A stretch of DNA of 64,000 nt from Ganoderma boninense (GCA_002900995.3 CM035304.1:4728134-4792133), one strand, 5' to 3'; numbered from the stretch's first letter, positions 11,556-23,336 are shown. The notes: generated by a model from the sequence alone, not told the origin. A program made the numbers and translations.

Positions 11556-12953
11556 CTACTGCGAAGGAAGTAAATCTCGCAGGACTCCGTCCACATCCGA
11601 CACTGCGGACAGCGGCCACTGCCCCTCTGAGATCGCGGTGCCCACAGGGAGCGCGGACCAGTTAGGGGAGGGAGTAGCACGGATATGCGAGAAATCTTGG
11701 ACAGCCGGATAATCAATCCCGCCCTGGGCTTCCTGGGTGAAGGGAAGAGGATTAGCGCGAAGACATTATATTGCCAGCATGATGCGATGTGTGCGGCACA
11801 CACTATTTATGATGACGATGCAGAAAACGTACAGGTTCAATGGATTCTGCCAGCGTCGACGTCGCGATTGATGCCGAATGCCGGAGCACCGCTGGGTAGG
11901 CAGTGAAGCGCATCGCTGAGCAATGCTCGATGATGGGGTTTGAGGAGATCGTGATGTACACATCCACTTCGGAGGACGTATGTATACGAAACTGTAAAAG
12001 AGGTCAGCGTCACGAAGAATCGTTCTTAGCGTTAGATAGCTTGAAACATCTGTATGTGTTGTATCACTTCGATGTGAAGTATTTCACGCAGCCTAAGGGA
12101 TTGCAGTTCGCCATCCAATCCTTTTCTTACTGGAACTCGCCGGGATGGATGCCAAATAACATACCTGTCGGCTTCCAAGTGCAATGACACACTTCTTCAC
12201 GTCGTGCAAGAGCGCGCTGCCAGTGATGACGGGAAGCACCAGGATCGTATTGTTTATATTCCTGACATGGAGTGCCGTGAAGACGAGGCCTTGAGGATAG
12301 TCCGTATTCGCGCTGGAGGGTATCAAATTGACGATGCAATTATTCAAGTCGGAGATTGTGAGGTCAGAGGCCAAGGACGAAGGCAGGGCGAACGAGGAGA
12401 GCGAGAGATATCTGTGCGAGTGTCCGGAAATAGACAGCCCAGACGTTAATGGCATATTTACTGGCGTAGGAACCGTGGAGAGTGGCGTGGATGGAGATGG
12501 TGAGGAGGCCGATGGGGAGGCCGCGGGTTTGGCTGCTTTCCGCTTGAACGCGAACTTCGCCTTGGGTGCAGTTGCTGTACGAGCACCCTCTAAGCCCGAC
12601 TCTATCGACTTTATCTTCTATGAGCCGTGTCAGGGAGTTCTAAACCAGTCTCTGGAGGAAGCACTCACGAGATCGAGATTGCGTTGGTCATAACTGGGCA
12701 GGTATGGAACCGCATCAGTGAAGTCCTTCCTCAGTTTCGAGAGTCCAACTGTGACTCGATCGACAATATCAGTAGAATCGCCGCCTTCCTTGAGGCTTTG
12801 AAGCATGACAGAAAGGTCTGCCGAGTGTGTTGGTTCAGATCGGGAGCTGGGTCGAGCAGAGAGAGGATGCCGACCCTGCGCGGCGACATCTAGCCGTCCA
12901 TAATATTGTTGCCCAAGTTCCTGGTCGGTGAGCTCAGCTTTCGCGTTGGACAT
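11556..12953 (-). CDS. TBCC: Tubulin-folding cofactor C (TBCC)
   Basis: Exons 12669-12953, 12165-12617, 11833-11991 and 11556-11732 give an uninterrupted 357-residue protein. The N-terminal third is predicted helical (VDRVTVGLSKLRKDF), as expected for the spectrin-like tubulin-binding region. It is followed by a Lys/Ala/Pro/Ser-rich linker and then a C-CAP/TBCC beta-helix. Diagnostic pieces are TALHVRNINN, LLHDVKKCVIAL, the arginine-finger motif SRQFRIHTS, NPIIEHCSAMRF and the C-terminal VQDFSHIRATPSPNW. In this family the arginine acts as a GAP for beta-tubulin at the last step of alpha/beta-tubulin heterodimer assembly in the cytosol. The second intron is unusually long for this window (173 nt). 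The gene is divergent from RBX1 across 264 bp. Confidence 0.9.
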
Positions 12954-13217
12954 CGAAGAACGAGAGGTATGGTGCGCAAATACGAGTGCGAGCCCGTTGA
13001 CCGTCGACCGAGGCTCAAGAGGACGAGCAAAAAGTCGCGACGCCTTCCCGCAGTGTCGCGGGGGGTGAGTACCGTCACAGTCACGAGGCGAGTCACGTGT
13101 GACATCACTGTAGTTGGGTGTGGCGGCTGAGCGTTTGTGAAGCTGCAGCTTGCCTCCTACCTCTACCCAGGCAACTGCGACTCTTGCTCTCCACCGACAC
13201 CTCACGACAAAATCGAC
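12954..13217. promoter_or_regulatory. Shared divergent promoter TBCC/RBX1 with CACGTG element
   Basis: Only 264 bases separate the two start codons, so this interval must hold both promoters and both 5' untranslated regions. It contains a palindromic GTCACGTGTGAC at 13092-13103, whose core is the CACGTG E-box bound in fungi by Cbf1-type bHLH factors. Binding is inferred from the motif only. Confidence 0.5.
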
Positions 13218-13890
13218 ATGGCCGACACGATGGACGTGGACCCGCCCACTGCTGCTGCCGGTGAGCCCAAGGGCAAGACCAAGGATGATAAGAAACGGTT
13301 CGAGGTCAAGAAGGTACGTCTCCCAGTACACTGTATCCGTATCCGGGGCTCATCTAGACATACTATGGCTTCTGCGACGGACTTGACAGTGGAACGCCGT
13401 TGCTCTGTGGGCATGGGGTGAGTCTTATTGTGATCGCATGTCGAGTGGCGACCCTCATTGAGTGTTTCCAACTAGACATCGTTGTCGAGAACTGCGCGAT
13501 CTGCAGGAACCATATCATGGATCTGTGTACGCCTCGTCCATTTCGATATCGCTATATTGTATTCATCTATTCTCCTCGCGTAGGCATCGATTGCCAGGCG
13601 AACCAAGTGTCTGCGACCTCGGAGGAGTGCAACGCCGCGTGGGGTATCTGTAACGTAAGCGCGTCCTTCGTCGTCGTTCTTTCATTTTCCATCGCTCATG
13701 ATGACCAACACGTTGTGCGATCTTGCAGCACGCCTTCCATTTCCATTGCATTTCGCGATGGCTCAAGACGCGTAACGTGTGCCCCCTAGACAATAGAGAG
13801 TGGGAGTTGCAGAAGTACGTGTGTCCCCATTGTTCTCCTCTCTTCCTCACGCGCTGACCATGCCACACGCTGTGCAGGTACGGTCGCTGA
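13218..13890 (+). CDS. RBX1: RING-box protein RBX1/Hrt1, cullin-RING ligase subunit
   Basis: Six exons (13218-13313, 13390-13417, 13476-13526, 13584-13654, 13729-13814, 13878-13890) encode 114 residues, close to the usual 108-120. After a short variable N-terminus comes the cullin-binding strand with WNAVALWAW, then the extended RING-H2: [12 protein letters not shown], the extra zinc loop with CQANQ and [15 protein letters not shown], then [17 protein letters not shown]. It ends in the almost invariant QKYGR. RBX1 recruits the ubiquitin E2 to cullins (SCF, CUL3, CUL4) and promotes neddylation. All zinc ligands are present. The last exon is only 13 nt. F-box genes elsewhere in the window would feed the same SCF machinery, though adjacency is not evidence of that. 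Confidence 0.97.
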
Positions 13891-14938
13891 AGCGCTTCTA
13901 CTAGACCGTTGTATCACTTGTCTTTCCGTTACAATGTATCATACGCTCTCGCGCTCGCTGTGTTCTGTTGAATCACTACTATTCTTCGTGTCCAGTGTAA
14001 ATGGCGAACCCGACGAGCAATGCCAAGGTGCGTCTTCAATTATCTTAATAGAATGTCGTTGCAGAAGCGTGTTGCTCGATCGTGCTCTCAGAGTACGTCT
14101 CCATTAATAGTCTTCCACGTTAAGACTTCAATATATCACTCCTAAATCGCAATGGAACATTCCATACTGATCCACGATTCTTGTCCTCCTACGACTACAG
14201 GCGTTGTTGGGATGGCGTTTCCACATGCTCCGTTGAAGATGGAGTCTCTGACAAACGGAGCACGCCATGTAGATGGATGACCAGCCACGTCTATACAGTG
14301 ACTCTTGCGTCCTTTTTTCCAATATAAGTCGTATCCTCACACTCAGCTCGTTGCGAGCATATCACGCACCTTCTGGAAGCCCACAGTAGACACTTTGACG
14401 ACAAGAATCTCGACGCCTAAGCCAGGACCCGTACGGAACCTTGTCCTCAGCAAGGGCCAGGAGACGTAAGTACCGTACCGTTCAAGAACTGAGCAGGCTG
14501 ATGTCATCCTCTGCACGGTTGTCGTTTCAACTCGGCAGTTGAGAGGCGGTCGGCGGCGGAGGAAGCAGCAGTGGTCATTCATCCGCATCCGGTTTCGAGC
14601 TTAGGGATTTCTCGCACTTGCATCGGCTGTATGATGGAGGAGATGCAGTTTGCACGTCCCCTCGGTGAGGCTGTAGTCACGGATAAGATAGACTCAGGAT
14701 GTCGCTCTGGAGCTTTCGAGAGCCCCAATCGAATCCAGGCTGGAGAAGTTGGAGTTGTCGAAACGCCGGCTCGGACGGCAAGTGGGGAAGGTTAAAGAGA
14801 AGCGGTTGCTTTCGGGCTGATGCCTTCTCACCTGCCATTTCGTGAGGCCGAGTGTAGCAAAACCTACTGTGGCAAAGCCAGCCAACCCGCAAAACCTGCG
14901 ACTCACCGCCCCCCCCTCCCCGCGCATTCCGCTTGGAG
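13891..14938. other. Intergenic; possible small unannotated transcript near 14001-14530
   Basis: Plus-strand sequence holds splice-like signals. A short ATG frame (MANPTSNAK) at about 14005 is followed by GTGCGT and, later, by exon-like stretches near 14055-14090 and 14346-14466, the latter ending in GTAAGT. I could not join them into a convincing protein. It may be a tiny gene, a non-coding transcript or chance. Confidence 0.25.
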
Positions 14939-15655
14939 ATGAACTCTTCCCAACCATTTGACTTTGGTATCTCCTTCCTGAACAACGACCCCCTTAACTC
15001 AGATGTAATTCACGCTAGGTCTGGCGACGAACTGTACAGCATCACTACGGACGTGCAAGGGCTGAAGAAAGACACTACAGTCATACGAGACGCACGAGGG
15101 GAGGAGTTCGCGAGGTGGGAACAGCGGTCATTTGGATCTGACACCGTGACATTCCACGGAGAGAGGTGCAAGTTGTCGGAGTGGCTGCCAAAGAAGAACA
15201 TTTTGTCAAGGTCAGCCATAGAGATATGGTCCACGGGTGGATGTTCCACTCACAGATGCTCACAGCACGCGTGTGTTGGTTGCCCCGAGCGGAGAAGTTT
15301 TCCACTGGAAAGAAACGTCAACTACCTTCGAGGTCAGCATTACGCCCGAGAAACATATCAGCCCGCGGTTCACATCAACTAACCACACGGTCGTCATGTA
15401 TGGGCGCTGCATGGACATATGTAGCTCATCAGTACTCGAACGCAGAAGCCCATCGCACGGTCGCACAATGCGTATTCTGGCATTGGACAGTTATTGGGTC
15501 TGAACATAGATCCTGCAGCTGCCCCGATGCTCGATGCGATCTTGTTTTCCTTCGTCATTCTAGAGCGAGGCCGCCGGGAGGAGATCGGTCGAGGAACCGC
15601 AAACGGAGGAGGAGCATATACTGGATCCGGGGTACCTGACGGAGTCTCTTTCTGA
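14939..15655 (+). CDS. DUF6593-like protein A (182 aa)
   Basis: Exons 14939-15210, 15266-15332 and 15446-15655 join in frame. The protein begins with a beta-rich segment (FLNNDPLNSDVI), then ELYSITTDV, RWEQRSFGSDTVTF and the characteristic EWLPKKNILSRS, followed by RVLVAPSGEVFHWKE. The C-terminal exon has MLDAILFSFVILERGRREE, a hydrophobic segment common to all three copies in this window. I recognise the W-x-P-K-K ... R-x-(F/L)-V-A-x-x-G-x-x-(Y/F)-x-W-K signature as the basidiomycete DUF6593 family, whose biochemical function is unknown to me. A TTG upstream is not used as start; the ATG at 14939 fits the family N-terminus. It is intact, unlike copy C. Confidence 0.75.
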
Positions 15656-17060
15656 GTCCTGAACAATATGGTCCGGACCTTTGGATGGAAATTACTGAAA
15701 TGTCTCTGGATGTCTAGCTCCTGGGTGGAGACATCATGGTGCTTGGTTTTCCCGACCGATTGGACCCAGCGACGTGGTCAGACCAAGGCAGAACGAGGAT
15801 CACAGCGCACGCACGCACTGTGGACATCCTGAACCACAATTCGACCACCCGCGCGGGGAGTCCAACAGCGACCCCTCACACTGCATTTACCCTTCAAATT
15901 GTAACCTCGTTCCTCGACTCTCAGTCTTGCATTTAATCTCGGCGCTGTGCTTTTACCTTCATATTCGTGTTTATTTTCATCTCGGTCTTCTGAACACTCC
16001 TTGTTCGCATAAGCTTGCTTACCCAATGGCGTCATCCAAGTATGTCGATGCAATATTGCTGCTGTACATACCTATACTCCTCTAGATGCTTAGCGACTTC
16101 TTCGTCACCAACTGAGACCGCCCGTTGAAAAGCGCCCGCGCTACAACACGTCCCTCAATTGTCGAACTCGCCTATCTCGCATGACCTCGACATTCTATTC
16201 TTAATTCTCCACTGCCGGATCCACTCCACCGCTACTAGTACGTACGCATCACCACCCTCCTGCAAGGCCTGCCGTCCACCACCAACGCTCCCTCTGACAC
16301 ACAGTCAACAACTGATGGCTCTTTTTCTCAGGTGAGTCCACGACGTACCCTCTTATTGCGCTGTACATACCTAATCTAGATTGACTGGAGATTGAAAAGC
16401 GCCCGCGCTACACGGGCGCCTATCCGCATGGTTCTACTTATCCGACTCAACGTACTCGACACACAGAACTGATGGCTCTTTTTGTGAGTACAGTAACAAT
16501 CTGTGGCTGTCGGTCGCGCCCTGGTCACGCCCGAGCAATATTTGCTCTCCGAGTTGTTGCACGTTCGTTGAGGGCCCCACGTTCGTCAAGGAGTGCACGA
16601 CAGCAATCCCGCTCCCCTCCCGCTGCATCGCGGGCATCAAAACGTGATGGGAGCTGCCACTAGCTGCCACCAACCCATGACCAGATCTATTTACTCAACG
16701 AACCATGGCCAGCTACGTTCAACGTGCTTGTCGCCAGGCACCATATCCATCCACCTCGCCGTATCTTCCACCATTCAACATGCAATTGCGGCCTTCTAGG
16801 CCGCGTAGGTTCGACGCAACTCCCTCTCACGTGGGAGCCTGCACGTGGACGCTGGTACGAGACTGACTGCGCTCACAAGTTAGGCCTAGGGTCGATCTGG
16901 ACATGTGCAGCTCGAGTCGGGCCGTCAATTCGTGAAATAAATAGAGCTTCTGCATGGTGTCGGTGCGTCTCGTCGAAGCGTCATCTCGAGTCCCCCGCCA
17001 TCCACCCCCGACGCCTCGAACACTCATCTCGACGCGGCCGAACCAGGGCTCCTGACGAAC
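15656..17060. other. Intergenic with a local direct duplication
   Basis: 1.4 kb without a supported protein gene. The middle carries two copies of an ordered series of short identical blocks (see the repeat at 16062-16488). The remainder shows no domain or RNA signature I can name. Confidence 0.5.
16062..16488 (+). repeat. Two diverged direct repeat units sharing three ordered blocks
   Basis: Block a (CTGTACATACCT) occurs at 16062 and 16361. Block b (TTGAAAAGCGCCCGCGCTAC) occurs at 16125-16144 and 16392-16411. Block c (AACTGATGGCTCTTTTT) occurs at about 16310 and 16467. The order is the same in both units, but the b-to-c spacing is shorter in the second by about 110 bases. Block c ends in splice-donor-like GTGAGT in both. 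This is an old local duplication of unknown function. Confidence 0.7.
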
Positions 17061-19023
17061 ATGTATTCAGCGCTCCTCCTTAGCGGCACGACGCTCGCGT
17101 TGGCGACCTCTGCCTTCGCAGCCATCGCGCAGTCCTTCCAACCGCCTTCGTCATCCCCAGAGTCCCCGTCTGGGAACTACACTGGCCAGTCGAATGGGAC
17201 GATCTCCAACGGCCCCCTCGTTCCCGGGAAGGCCTTCGACCGCTTCATCCAGATTTGGATCGAGAACACCGATTGTAGTGTTGTCTTTCTCACCGCAAAT
17301 CCCACCTCTTCCATCTCCCATTCTTCCGCGAGCATGCCAGTGTCCGCACAGCGAGATCATGAACCAGTTACTGACTCAACGTTCGATGCATTTGCCCCCC
17401 CAGTCGCGACCGCCGCGTCATCGCCGGTGTTTCAAAACCTAAGCAAGCAGGGTCTCCTGCTTGACTCGTTCTATGCTGTCACCCATCCTTCTGAGCCCAA
17501 CTACATCGCTGCTGTCGGTGGCGACTTCTTTGGTGCTGCCGATGACGCTTTCTGTGAGTCTATATACTGTGTTCTGGACACTGATCCTCTAGGAACTTAC
17601 CAACGTTCTCTCGCGAAGACCACATTCCCCAGAATATTTCGACCGTCGTTGATCTTCTTGAGGAGAAGAACATCTCATGGGCATCCTGTGTGTATCCTTG
17701 TATTCGTCATGGGATGTCCAACAATTGTTTATGCCGTTATAGACCAGGAGAGCATGCCGTATGATGGATTCACGGGCTTCAACTACACTCAGAAGGACTA
17801 CTTGAGTATGTTTCGTGTCCGTCTCCTCGAACCGATATTGAATTGGACCTCTAGCTGGCAACGGAACGTACACGTACTATGTGCGCAAGCACAACGGTCT
17901 CATCATCTTTGATTCGGTCGCGAACGTCTCTAGCCGCGCGCTTCGCACTCGCAACTGTGAGTTATTCCATAGCTTCTATCCATGCCGTCTAACTCACGAT
18001 CATGCCACTAGTCAATGACTTTGCAGCCGACCTGAAGGCAGACGCGATTCCTCAGTGGAGCTTCGTCACGCCTAACCTTGTCGATGATGTGCGTTCAGAA
18101 GATGCCTTCTACTGTCAATTCATGACCTAGCTGACTTGGGGATTTCAGGCCCACGATACTACTATCGACTTTGCTGGAGACTGGCTCAAGTACTGGCTGA
18201 TCCCACTCTTGGGTGACGAGAAGTTCAACAACAACAGGACGCTCATCTTCCTCACCTTTGACGAGAGCGAGAGTGAGTATCGTCTGGCACGTTATGTGGC
18301 GGCGCATATAACTGACATGCATACCTTCAACAAGCCTATACGGTCAACAACCGCATCTACACGCTGGTGCTCGGCGGTGGCGTCCCGTCTGAGCTCAAGG
18401 CACGACAGATTCGACGTTCTACACGCACTACACCGCGCTCTCGACTGTGCAGGCCAACTGGGGCCTCAAGTCGCTCGGGCGTGGAGACGCGAACGCGACG
18501 CTCAACAACGTCATCGACTTCGTCGCCAAGAAGGCCTCCTGGACCAACAATGGCCTCTCCGGAAACGACAGCAGCATCCGTACGTCTCTCTCTCCCCCTC
18601 GGCCTTCTCATTATCATTTCGCTCACCTCCCCATGCGCTCGATCAGCGCTGCTTAACATCACGGGCACGATCCCCGGGCCCCTCAACGCGCAGTTCTACG
18701 TGCCGTTCACCGCGCCCAACACGTCCGCCGTGAGCGTGGGCGGCGGCGGGGTGTTCGTCTCGCCGCTGCTCAACAAGAACTTCACCGCAGCGTCGGCGCC
18801 GAAGCCCGTGAACCTCACAGCGTCTGGGCTGCCGAACCCGTGGAGCACCGACCCCGGGTTCAACTACGCGAACGGGACGGAGGTCATCCAGAGCCCGTCG
18901 GCGACGAGCACCAAGCCCGCGTCGGGCAAGAACGCGGGCGTGCGGGCGGCTGTTGGGGTGAGGGAGGGCGCGGCGGCCACGGTGATCGCTGGCCTTGTGC
19001 TCGGCGTGGTTATGGTGCTTTGA
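17061..19023 (+). CDS. Secreted, GPI-type acid phosphatase (phosphoesterase family), one frameshift
   Basis: Nine exons are joined by GT-AG introns (17061-17274, 17404-17553, 17619-17687, 17743-17805, 17855-17956, 18012-18088, 18149-18272, 18335-18579, 18647-19023). The N-terminus is a typical signal peptide. The core matches fungal acid phosphatases of the phosphoesterase family: IWIENTDF, THPSEPNYIAAVGGD, HIPQNISTVVDLLEEK, MPYDGFTGFNY, IPQWSFVTPNL, LIFLTFDESE and YTLVLGGGVP. Many N-glycosylation sequons and a hydrophobic C-terminus (AATVIAGLVLGVVMVL) preceded by Ser/Ala indicate a GPI anchor or membrane tail. The likely role is release of inorganic phosphate outside the cell. Near 18399-18400 one base is missing relative to the conserved frame (SELK, then TTDSTFYTHY in the next frame), and the exon lengths sum to 3n+2. 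This is either an assembly error or a disabling mutation. Confidence 0.85.
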
Positions 19024-19416
19024 GATGGGGTGGGGTGGGGTTAAGCCAGTCCTTGATGAGGCTGTGTACGTACGCTTGCCGCGCTATCTACTCAGTGGGC
19101 TTCAGTGGACCGCTGTAGTCGGCCAAAATATTGCCGTAGTCAGATGTTCATTTGTAACGAGCGCTGAGCATCGAGCCCGGCAGTGAAAAGCACTTGAAAC
19201 TGTTATGAAGGATGCCAAGCCTGCGACCTAGAATGCTGTGCGGCGGTTGTATGTGGCAGTGCATCAATGCATAGGTTCCCAGTTGCTCACGCTGGCGACT
19301 CGCAAGGTTGCCTCTCTTCTATCGACACCCAGGTTTGCCAGTTCAATCGTCATACCTCCACAGGAACCACCCACACATTCCTCACAGCACACTTCGCAAC
19401 CGCCTATCTGTACACA
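19024..19416. other. Short intergenic interval
   Basis: About 390 bases between the phosphatase stop and the F-box start on the same strand. An upstream in-frame ATG at 19267 could extend the F-box protein by 50 residues, but that stretch has no F-box-family character. Confidence 0.4.
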
Positions 19417-21192
19417 ATGCCTCGCTTCGCTAGCTACAGAGGCGCTGTAAAACGCGTCCTACAAGACCTCCACTTGATCCAGGAACGACGTATCGACATC
19501 ACACCTACCGTTACAGAAGCACCCGCACTACAAAATCCTGATGGGGTCGACCTCGAGCTAATTGAAGAGGCCATTGTGCAGAACCGGTCCCTGCCCATCA
19601 ACAGGCTACCAAACGAACTCCTCATTCGCATATTCTTGCTAGTGGATCCGACACAGAGGAAAGGAAGGGAAAGTCTGGCTTGGATGAAGCTTATGCTAGT
19701 CTGTCGTTACTGGCGCGACGTCGCTCTAGCTACGCCAAGCCTATGGCGTTCCATAGATGCAGGCCAAAATCCCCACTGGACCGACCTCGCTCTCACCCGG
19801 TCCGACCCTGCAACCCTCGACATCCGTATGCCTCAGAAATACCTCTCTCAAGAAATATTCAGTGTCATAAACCCTCATGCCCACCGCATCCGCTCCCTCT
19901 TCTTCTCCACTTCCAACGACGTGCAGTGGTTTTCCATCCTACGCGACCTCCTTGACCGACAGATGCCTGCTCTTGAAGCACTCACACTTTCCGTGAAATG
20001 TAATCAAACCCCATGGCCATGGCCAGACCAATCTCCCTTTTTCGACATCCAGCTATCGTCCCAACAATGTCCCGGTCTACAACTGCTATCCCTGTCCCAC
20101 ATGACTATGCCCCGTGACCCCCTCCTTTTCTCGAAGCTACATACACTGGATCTGGATGATTGCGAATGCGACTGCTCTATCGACCAGTTCCTCGACATCA
20201 TATCATCCTGCTCCATGCTTCGGAAGTTACTTTTATCTTCATTTTTCCATCATCTTACCGGCAACTGGCCCAATCCTCCTATTCCCGGAAGGACACTAAT
20301 CAGCCTACCACGGATCGCGACCGTTGTACTGCAAGGTCATCTTCCCCATCACTCGTCATATTTCCTGGCACATTTAATTCTCCCAGCCAACATACGCCTC
20401 ATCGTGCAAGCTAGCGTACCAGTGCGAGGACCGAATTCCAACAGCTCTTTGTCTGAAGCAATCCCTCACCGCACCACGGTTCTCCCCATGCTCCGCACAA
20501 TCACAACAGTGCAGCTCTACATCGAACACCGGCTAGACAGGTATCACTTCCAAGGCAGCACACGCAAGTCTGGCGCGGAGTATCCTTTCCAGCTCCAATA
20601 TAGACCTCTTCTCGAGGACCCAGTGGACAGGGGCCCGGCGGGACACGATCTGCAGCTGCGAGCTCTCGCCGACCTCGTCACGGTCTTCCAGTCGTCGTCG
20701 CTGCGCAACCTCTCCCTCCAAGGCCTTTCTGTGGCCCTCGCGCAAGCGAAGTGGCGGGAGGTCCTCGACGCCTTCCCGCGCCTGAAGGTCCTGCGGGTCA
20801 ACGACGACGGACCGATGGTCGCGCTCGTTGGAGCCCTGCAATCCGGGTCCTCCTCAGGTCCCCGCTCCGAGTCGGAACACGACGCCGGAGGTGGTGGCTC
20901 GTTGCTCCCATGCCCGCGGCTCCGGTTCCTCTCTCTCGAACTAGCGTGCGACATGTACGGCCCGTTGTTGGACATGGTGCTCGATTGCTTGCGTCGTCGC
21001 GCGGAGAACGGCTCGCGGCTGTCGAAGCTGCAGCTGCAGTCGTACAGCACCATGGACGCGATAGCGGAGGACTGGACTGCTTTCGTCCAGGGACTGGAGG
21101 GAGTTGTGCAGGACGTGTCCTACGTTCGCCGGCCGGATATGGATGAGGTACTTGACATGATCTTCGGCCCCACTATGAATGTGTACCACTAG
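19417..21192 (+). CDS. F-box/leucine-rich protein 1 (single exon, 591 aa)
   Basis: One uninterrupted frame. The F-box lies at about residues 45-105: INRLPNELLIRIFLLVDP, then LMLVCRYWRDVALATPSLWRSID, the standard pattern of basidiomycete F-box proteins. It is followed by irregular leucine-rich segments (MPALEALTLSV, CPGLQLLSLSHMTM, LRNLSLQGLSV) that would form the substrate-recognition surface. F-box proteins bind Skp1 and deliver substrates to the SCF ubiquitin ligase (Skp1-Cul1-RBX1). The layout is the same as in the genes at 59219-60763 and 61492-63486. The substrate is unknown. The start at 19417 is chosen because the leader before it is unlike the family; 19267 is the alternative. Confidence 0.85.
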   Translation: MPRFASYRGAVKRVLQDLHLIQERRIDITPTVTEAPALQNPDGVDLELIEEAIVQNRSLPINRLPNELLIRIFLLVDPTQRKGRESLAWMKLMLVCRYWRDVALATPSLWRSIDAGQNPHWTDLALTRSDPATLDIRMPQKYLSQEIFSVINPHAHRIRSLFFSTSNDVQWFSILRDLLDRQMPALEALTLSVKCNQTPWPWPDQSPFFDIQLSSQQCPGLQLLSLSHMTMPRDPLLFSKLHTLDLDDCECDCSIDQFLDIISSCSMLRKLLLSSFFHHLTGNWPNPPIPGRTLISLPRIATVVLQGHLPHHSSYFLAHLILPANIRLIVQASVPVRGPNSNSSLSEAIPHRTTVLPMLRTITTVQLYIEHRLDRYHFQGSTRKSGAEYPFQLQYRPLLEDPVDRGPAGHDLQLRALADLVTVFQSSSLRNLSLQGLSVALAQAKWREVLDAFPRLKVLRVNDDGPMVALVGALQSGSSSGPRSESEHDAGGGGSLLPCPRLRFLSLELACDMYGPLLDMVLDCLRRRAENGSRLSKLQLQSYSTMDAIAEDWTAFVQGLEGVVQDVSYVRRPDMDEVLDMIFGPTMNVYH

Positions 21193-21489
21193 AGAAGTTC
21201 CCGACCCCGCTACGGAGAAGGGAACGGAGGAGGACGGCCGTTTATGTCGAAGGGGTCTCCTACAATTCATGATCCTCCAGAAGCCTCACGTTCTGGCCTT
21301 TACAACACTCCGAGTCCTGAACATTAGCCTGAACCTTGACGCCTCGTCTTGTACTTGTACTACATTGGTCATATTACAGGGTTCTATCTCGACTAAATCT
21401 TCAGTGGACATATGATGACGGAACATACTAGTATCATGCACGTACAGTAGTGTCAGTATCGACAACAGGGTGCCCAGATCGAACAAGAC

Positions 21490-23336
21490 TTAAGGCTCGG
21501 TCCGTATGAGGTCCATATATTTTGCTCTCTCTTTCGCCCACTCATCCTCCTGCTTTAGATGAGGAGTCTCCATCACAGTGTCGAGCCATGCAAGGCCCCA
21601 TGCTGCACCGCCAACCTTGGTGCCTCCGAGTACGGTCTTTCCAGGGCTGTCTGGTAATACCTCCCAATGAGCCTGCGTTGGTTGCGAGTCGGAGCGGTCT
21701 AGAAGGTGTAAGTGAATGATGAATTAACATCTGATACGGTCTGAAATACGAGGAGAATAAAAAGGCTTACAGAGCACGATACCAGTCTGTGGCTCGTATA
21801 CACCAAGAGGTAGTCGGCTCTCCTGGTCACGCTTCCGCCTGTCCTCCTCCATTATTTCCTCGGCCGACCTCTTCTCACCCCTCCCAATGTCGATCTCGCC
21901 ATCTAATGTGTCTGCTAATATCCCGCCACACACCTTCAGCGCCTCCTTCCTCAACTTCGTCCACTCGTTCGACATCTCGGCCGTCCGGTCCGCGGCGACA
22001 TACATCCAGTTTTCCTCGTTCACGCCGTCGCGTGTCAAGTATGACTTCCGTACGGCGTTGAGCGGACCATCGCTGTACGGGCCCCAACCTGAGGGGCCGA
22101 AAATCGTTGTAGGCCCGCCTGCGCGGTACATCCCGATCGTACCTCCGCTCCGTTCACCCTTGCCCGACTGTCCACCCCCGCCAGAAGCGCCTGCTGCGAG
22201 CGCGGCAGCCTCGTTCGCGAGATTGGAGGTGTCTTGGAGCTCGCCGACGAGATCACCTGGCTTGAGACCCTTCGCAAGGATGTCTTCCATCGATTTATCT
22301 TCGTAATAGTCATCTATTACCCACCTGCCCTCTTTCGACAAACGGGTTTCAGACATGGACCTGATAACGTGGAAGCGTGAGACGTACCGGCGAGCGTCTT
22401 CGCTCCATGCAGCTTGTATGCGCTCCGTGCGGTGACGAGGGTCACGCTGCGCGTCTTGAGATGTGAACCGAGTTTGCCTACTTCGATGAGATGGTCCTTC
22501 TCCCACTGCGTCGCGTTCAACTTCATCGCCAAGGGGTTTCGACGGAAGTAGTACAGTGAGTCGCGGAAGCCAGATGTGCGCGCGGCATCGATAGCGAGCA
22601 TGTACTTGCGCTCCGGATGGCGGTTTGGCAGAACGAACGTCTGAGCCTTGAACCTCCTCCCTGGTAGGAAGGTTCATTTTGCGCATATATGCAATAAATA
22701 CACACGAACTCACCTCCGAGTAAGTTACCTTGAACATCAATCTTGGTATCACCCTTGGGGTCGTCGTCCGTAACATACTCATCCCCGTCGATGACATACA
22801 CCTTTCCCTGTATGCGCGCGAACGGTTTGCCTCCGCCTTCGGGCTCAGCTGCCTCCTGGGTAGAAGCCTCCGCAACTTCAGAAGGCTCTTCATCCTGACC
22901 TTCCTCCCCTCCGCGTTTTGGTAGCTTGATGGTGATCGCCCTTCCCCGCCCACGTCCTCTTCCCCGTCCCCGCGCTCGAGTTGCACGCGGAGTGCCACTG
23001 CCAACCGCGCCACGTCCGCGTCCTCTTGGTCTACCTCGTTTCCGAACGGGAGTGGGTTCGACATCGTCCATGACGTCGTCTTGGTCGACCGGGCTACCCT
23101 GCACACTCGGCTCTGCATCGTCGGCATTGTCGATGTCGACGGGCTCGTCCTCTTCCGCGTCCGCTTGTGGCGTCTGAGGTGCGGATTCTGTAAGACTGGG
23201 GTCGCTTCGTGTTCTGTTGCTCTTCGTCACCGCCTACTGAGACGTCCTCATCTTCCTCGTGCACAGACGGGGTGCGTGCGGCTGCGGCTCGTGCGCGGCG
23301 GGGCCGGATACTAATCTTCAGTGTTCCCTTCGCCAT
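21490..23336 (-). CDS. Chromatin-remodelling subunit Rsc7/Swp82 (Npl6) family
   Basis: Exons 23231-23336, 22714-23187, 22388-22660, 21771-22331 and 21490-21698 give 540 uninterrupted codons. The N-terminal third is acidic and contains AT-hook-like Arg/Gly repeats (KRGRPRGRGRG, RARGRGRGRGRGR), suited to minor-groove DNA contact. The conserved Rsc7/Swp82 domain follows: GKVYVIDGDEYVTDDD, GNLLGGRRFKAQTFVLPN, MLAIDAARTSGFRDSLYYF, QWEKDHLIEVGKLGSHLKTR, SAYKLHGAKTLAEGRWVID. The C-terminal part has Gly-rich and Lys/Glu-rich segments. In yeasts this family is a stable subunit of the RSC or SWI/SNF remodellers. The first intron is only 43 nt. The gene is divergent from the cohesin gene across 239 bp. 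Confidence 0.93.
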
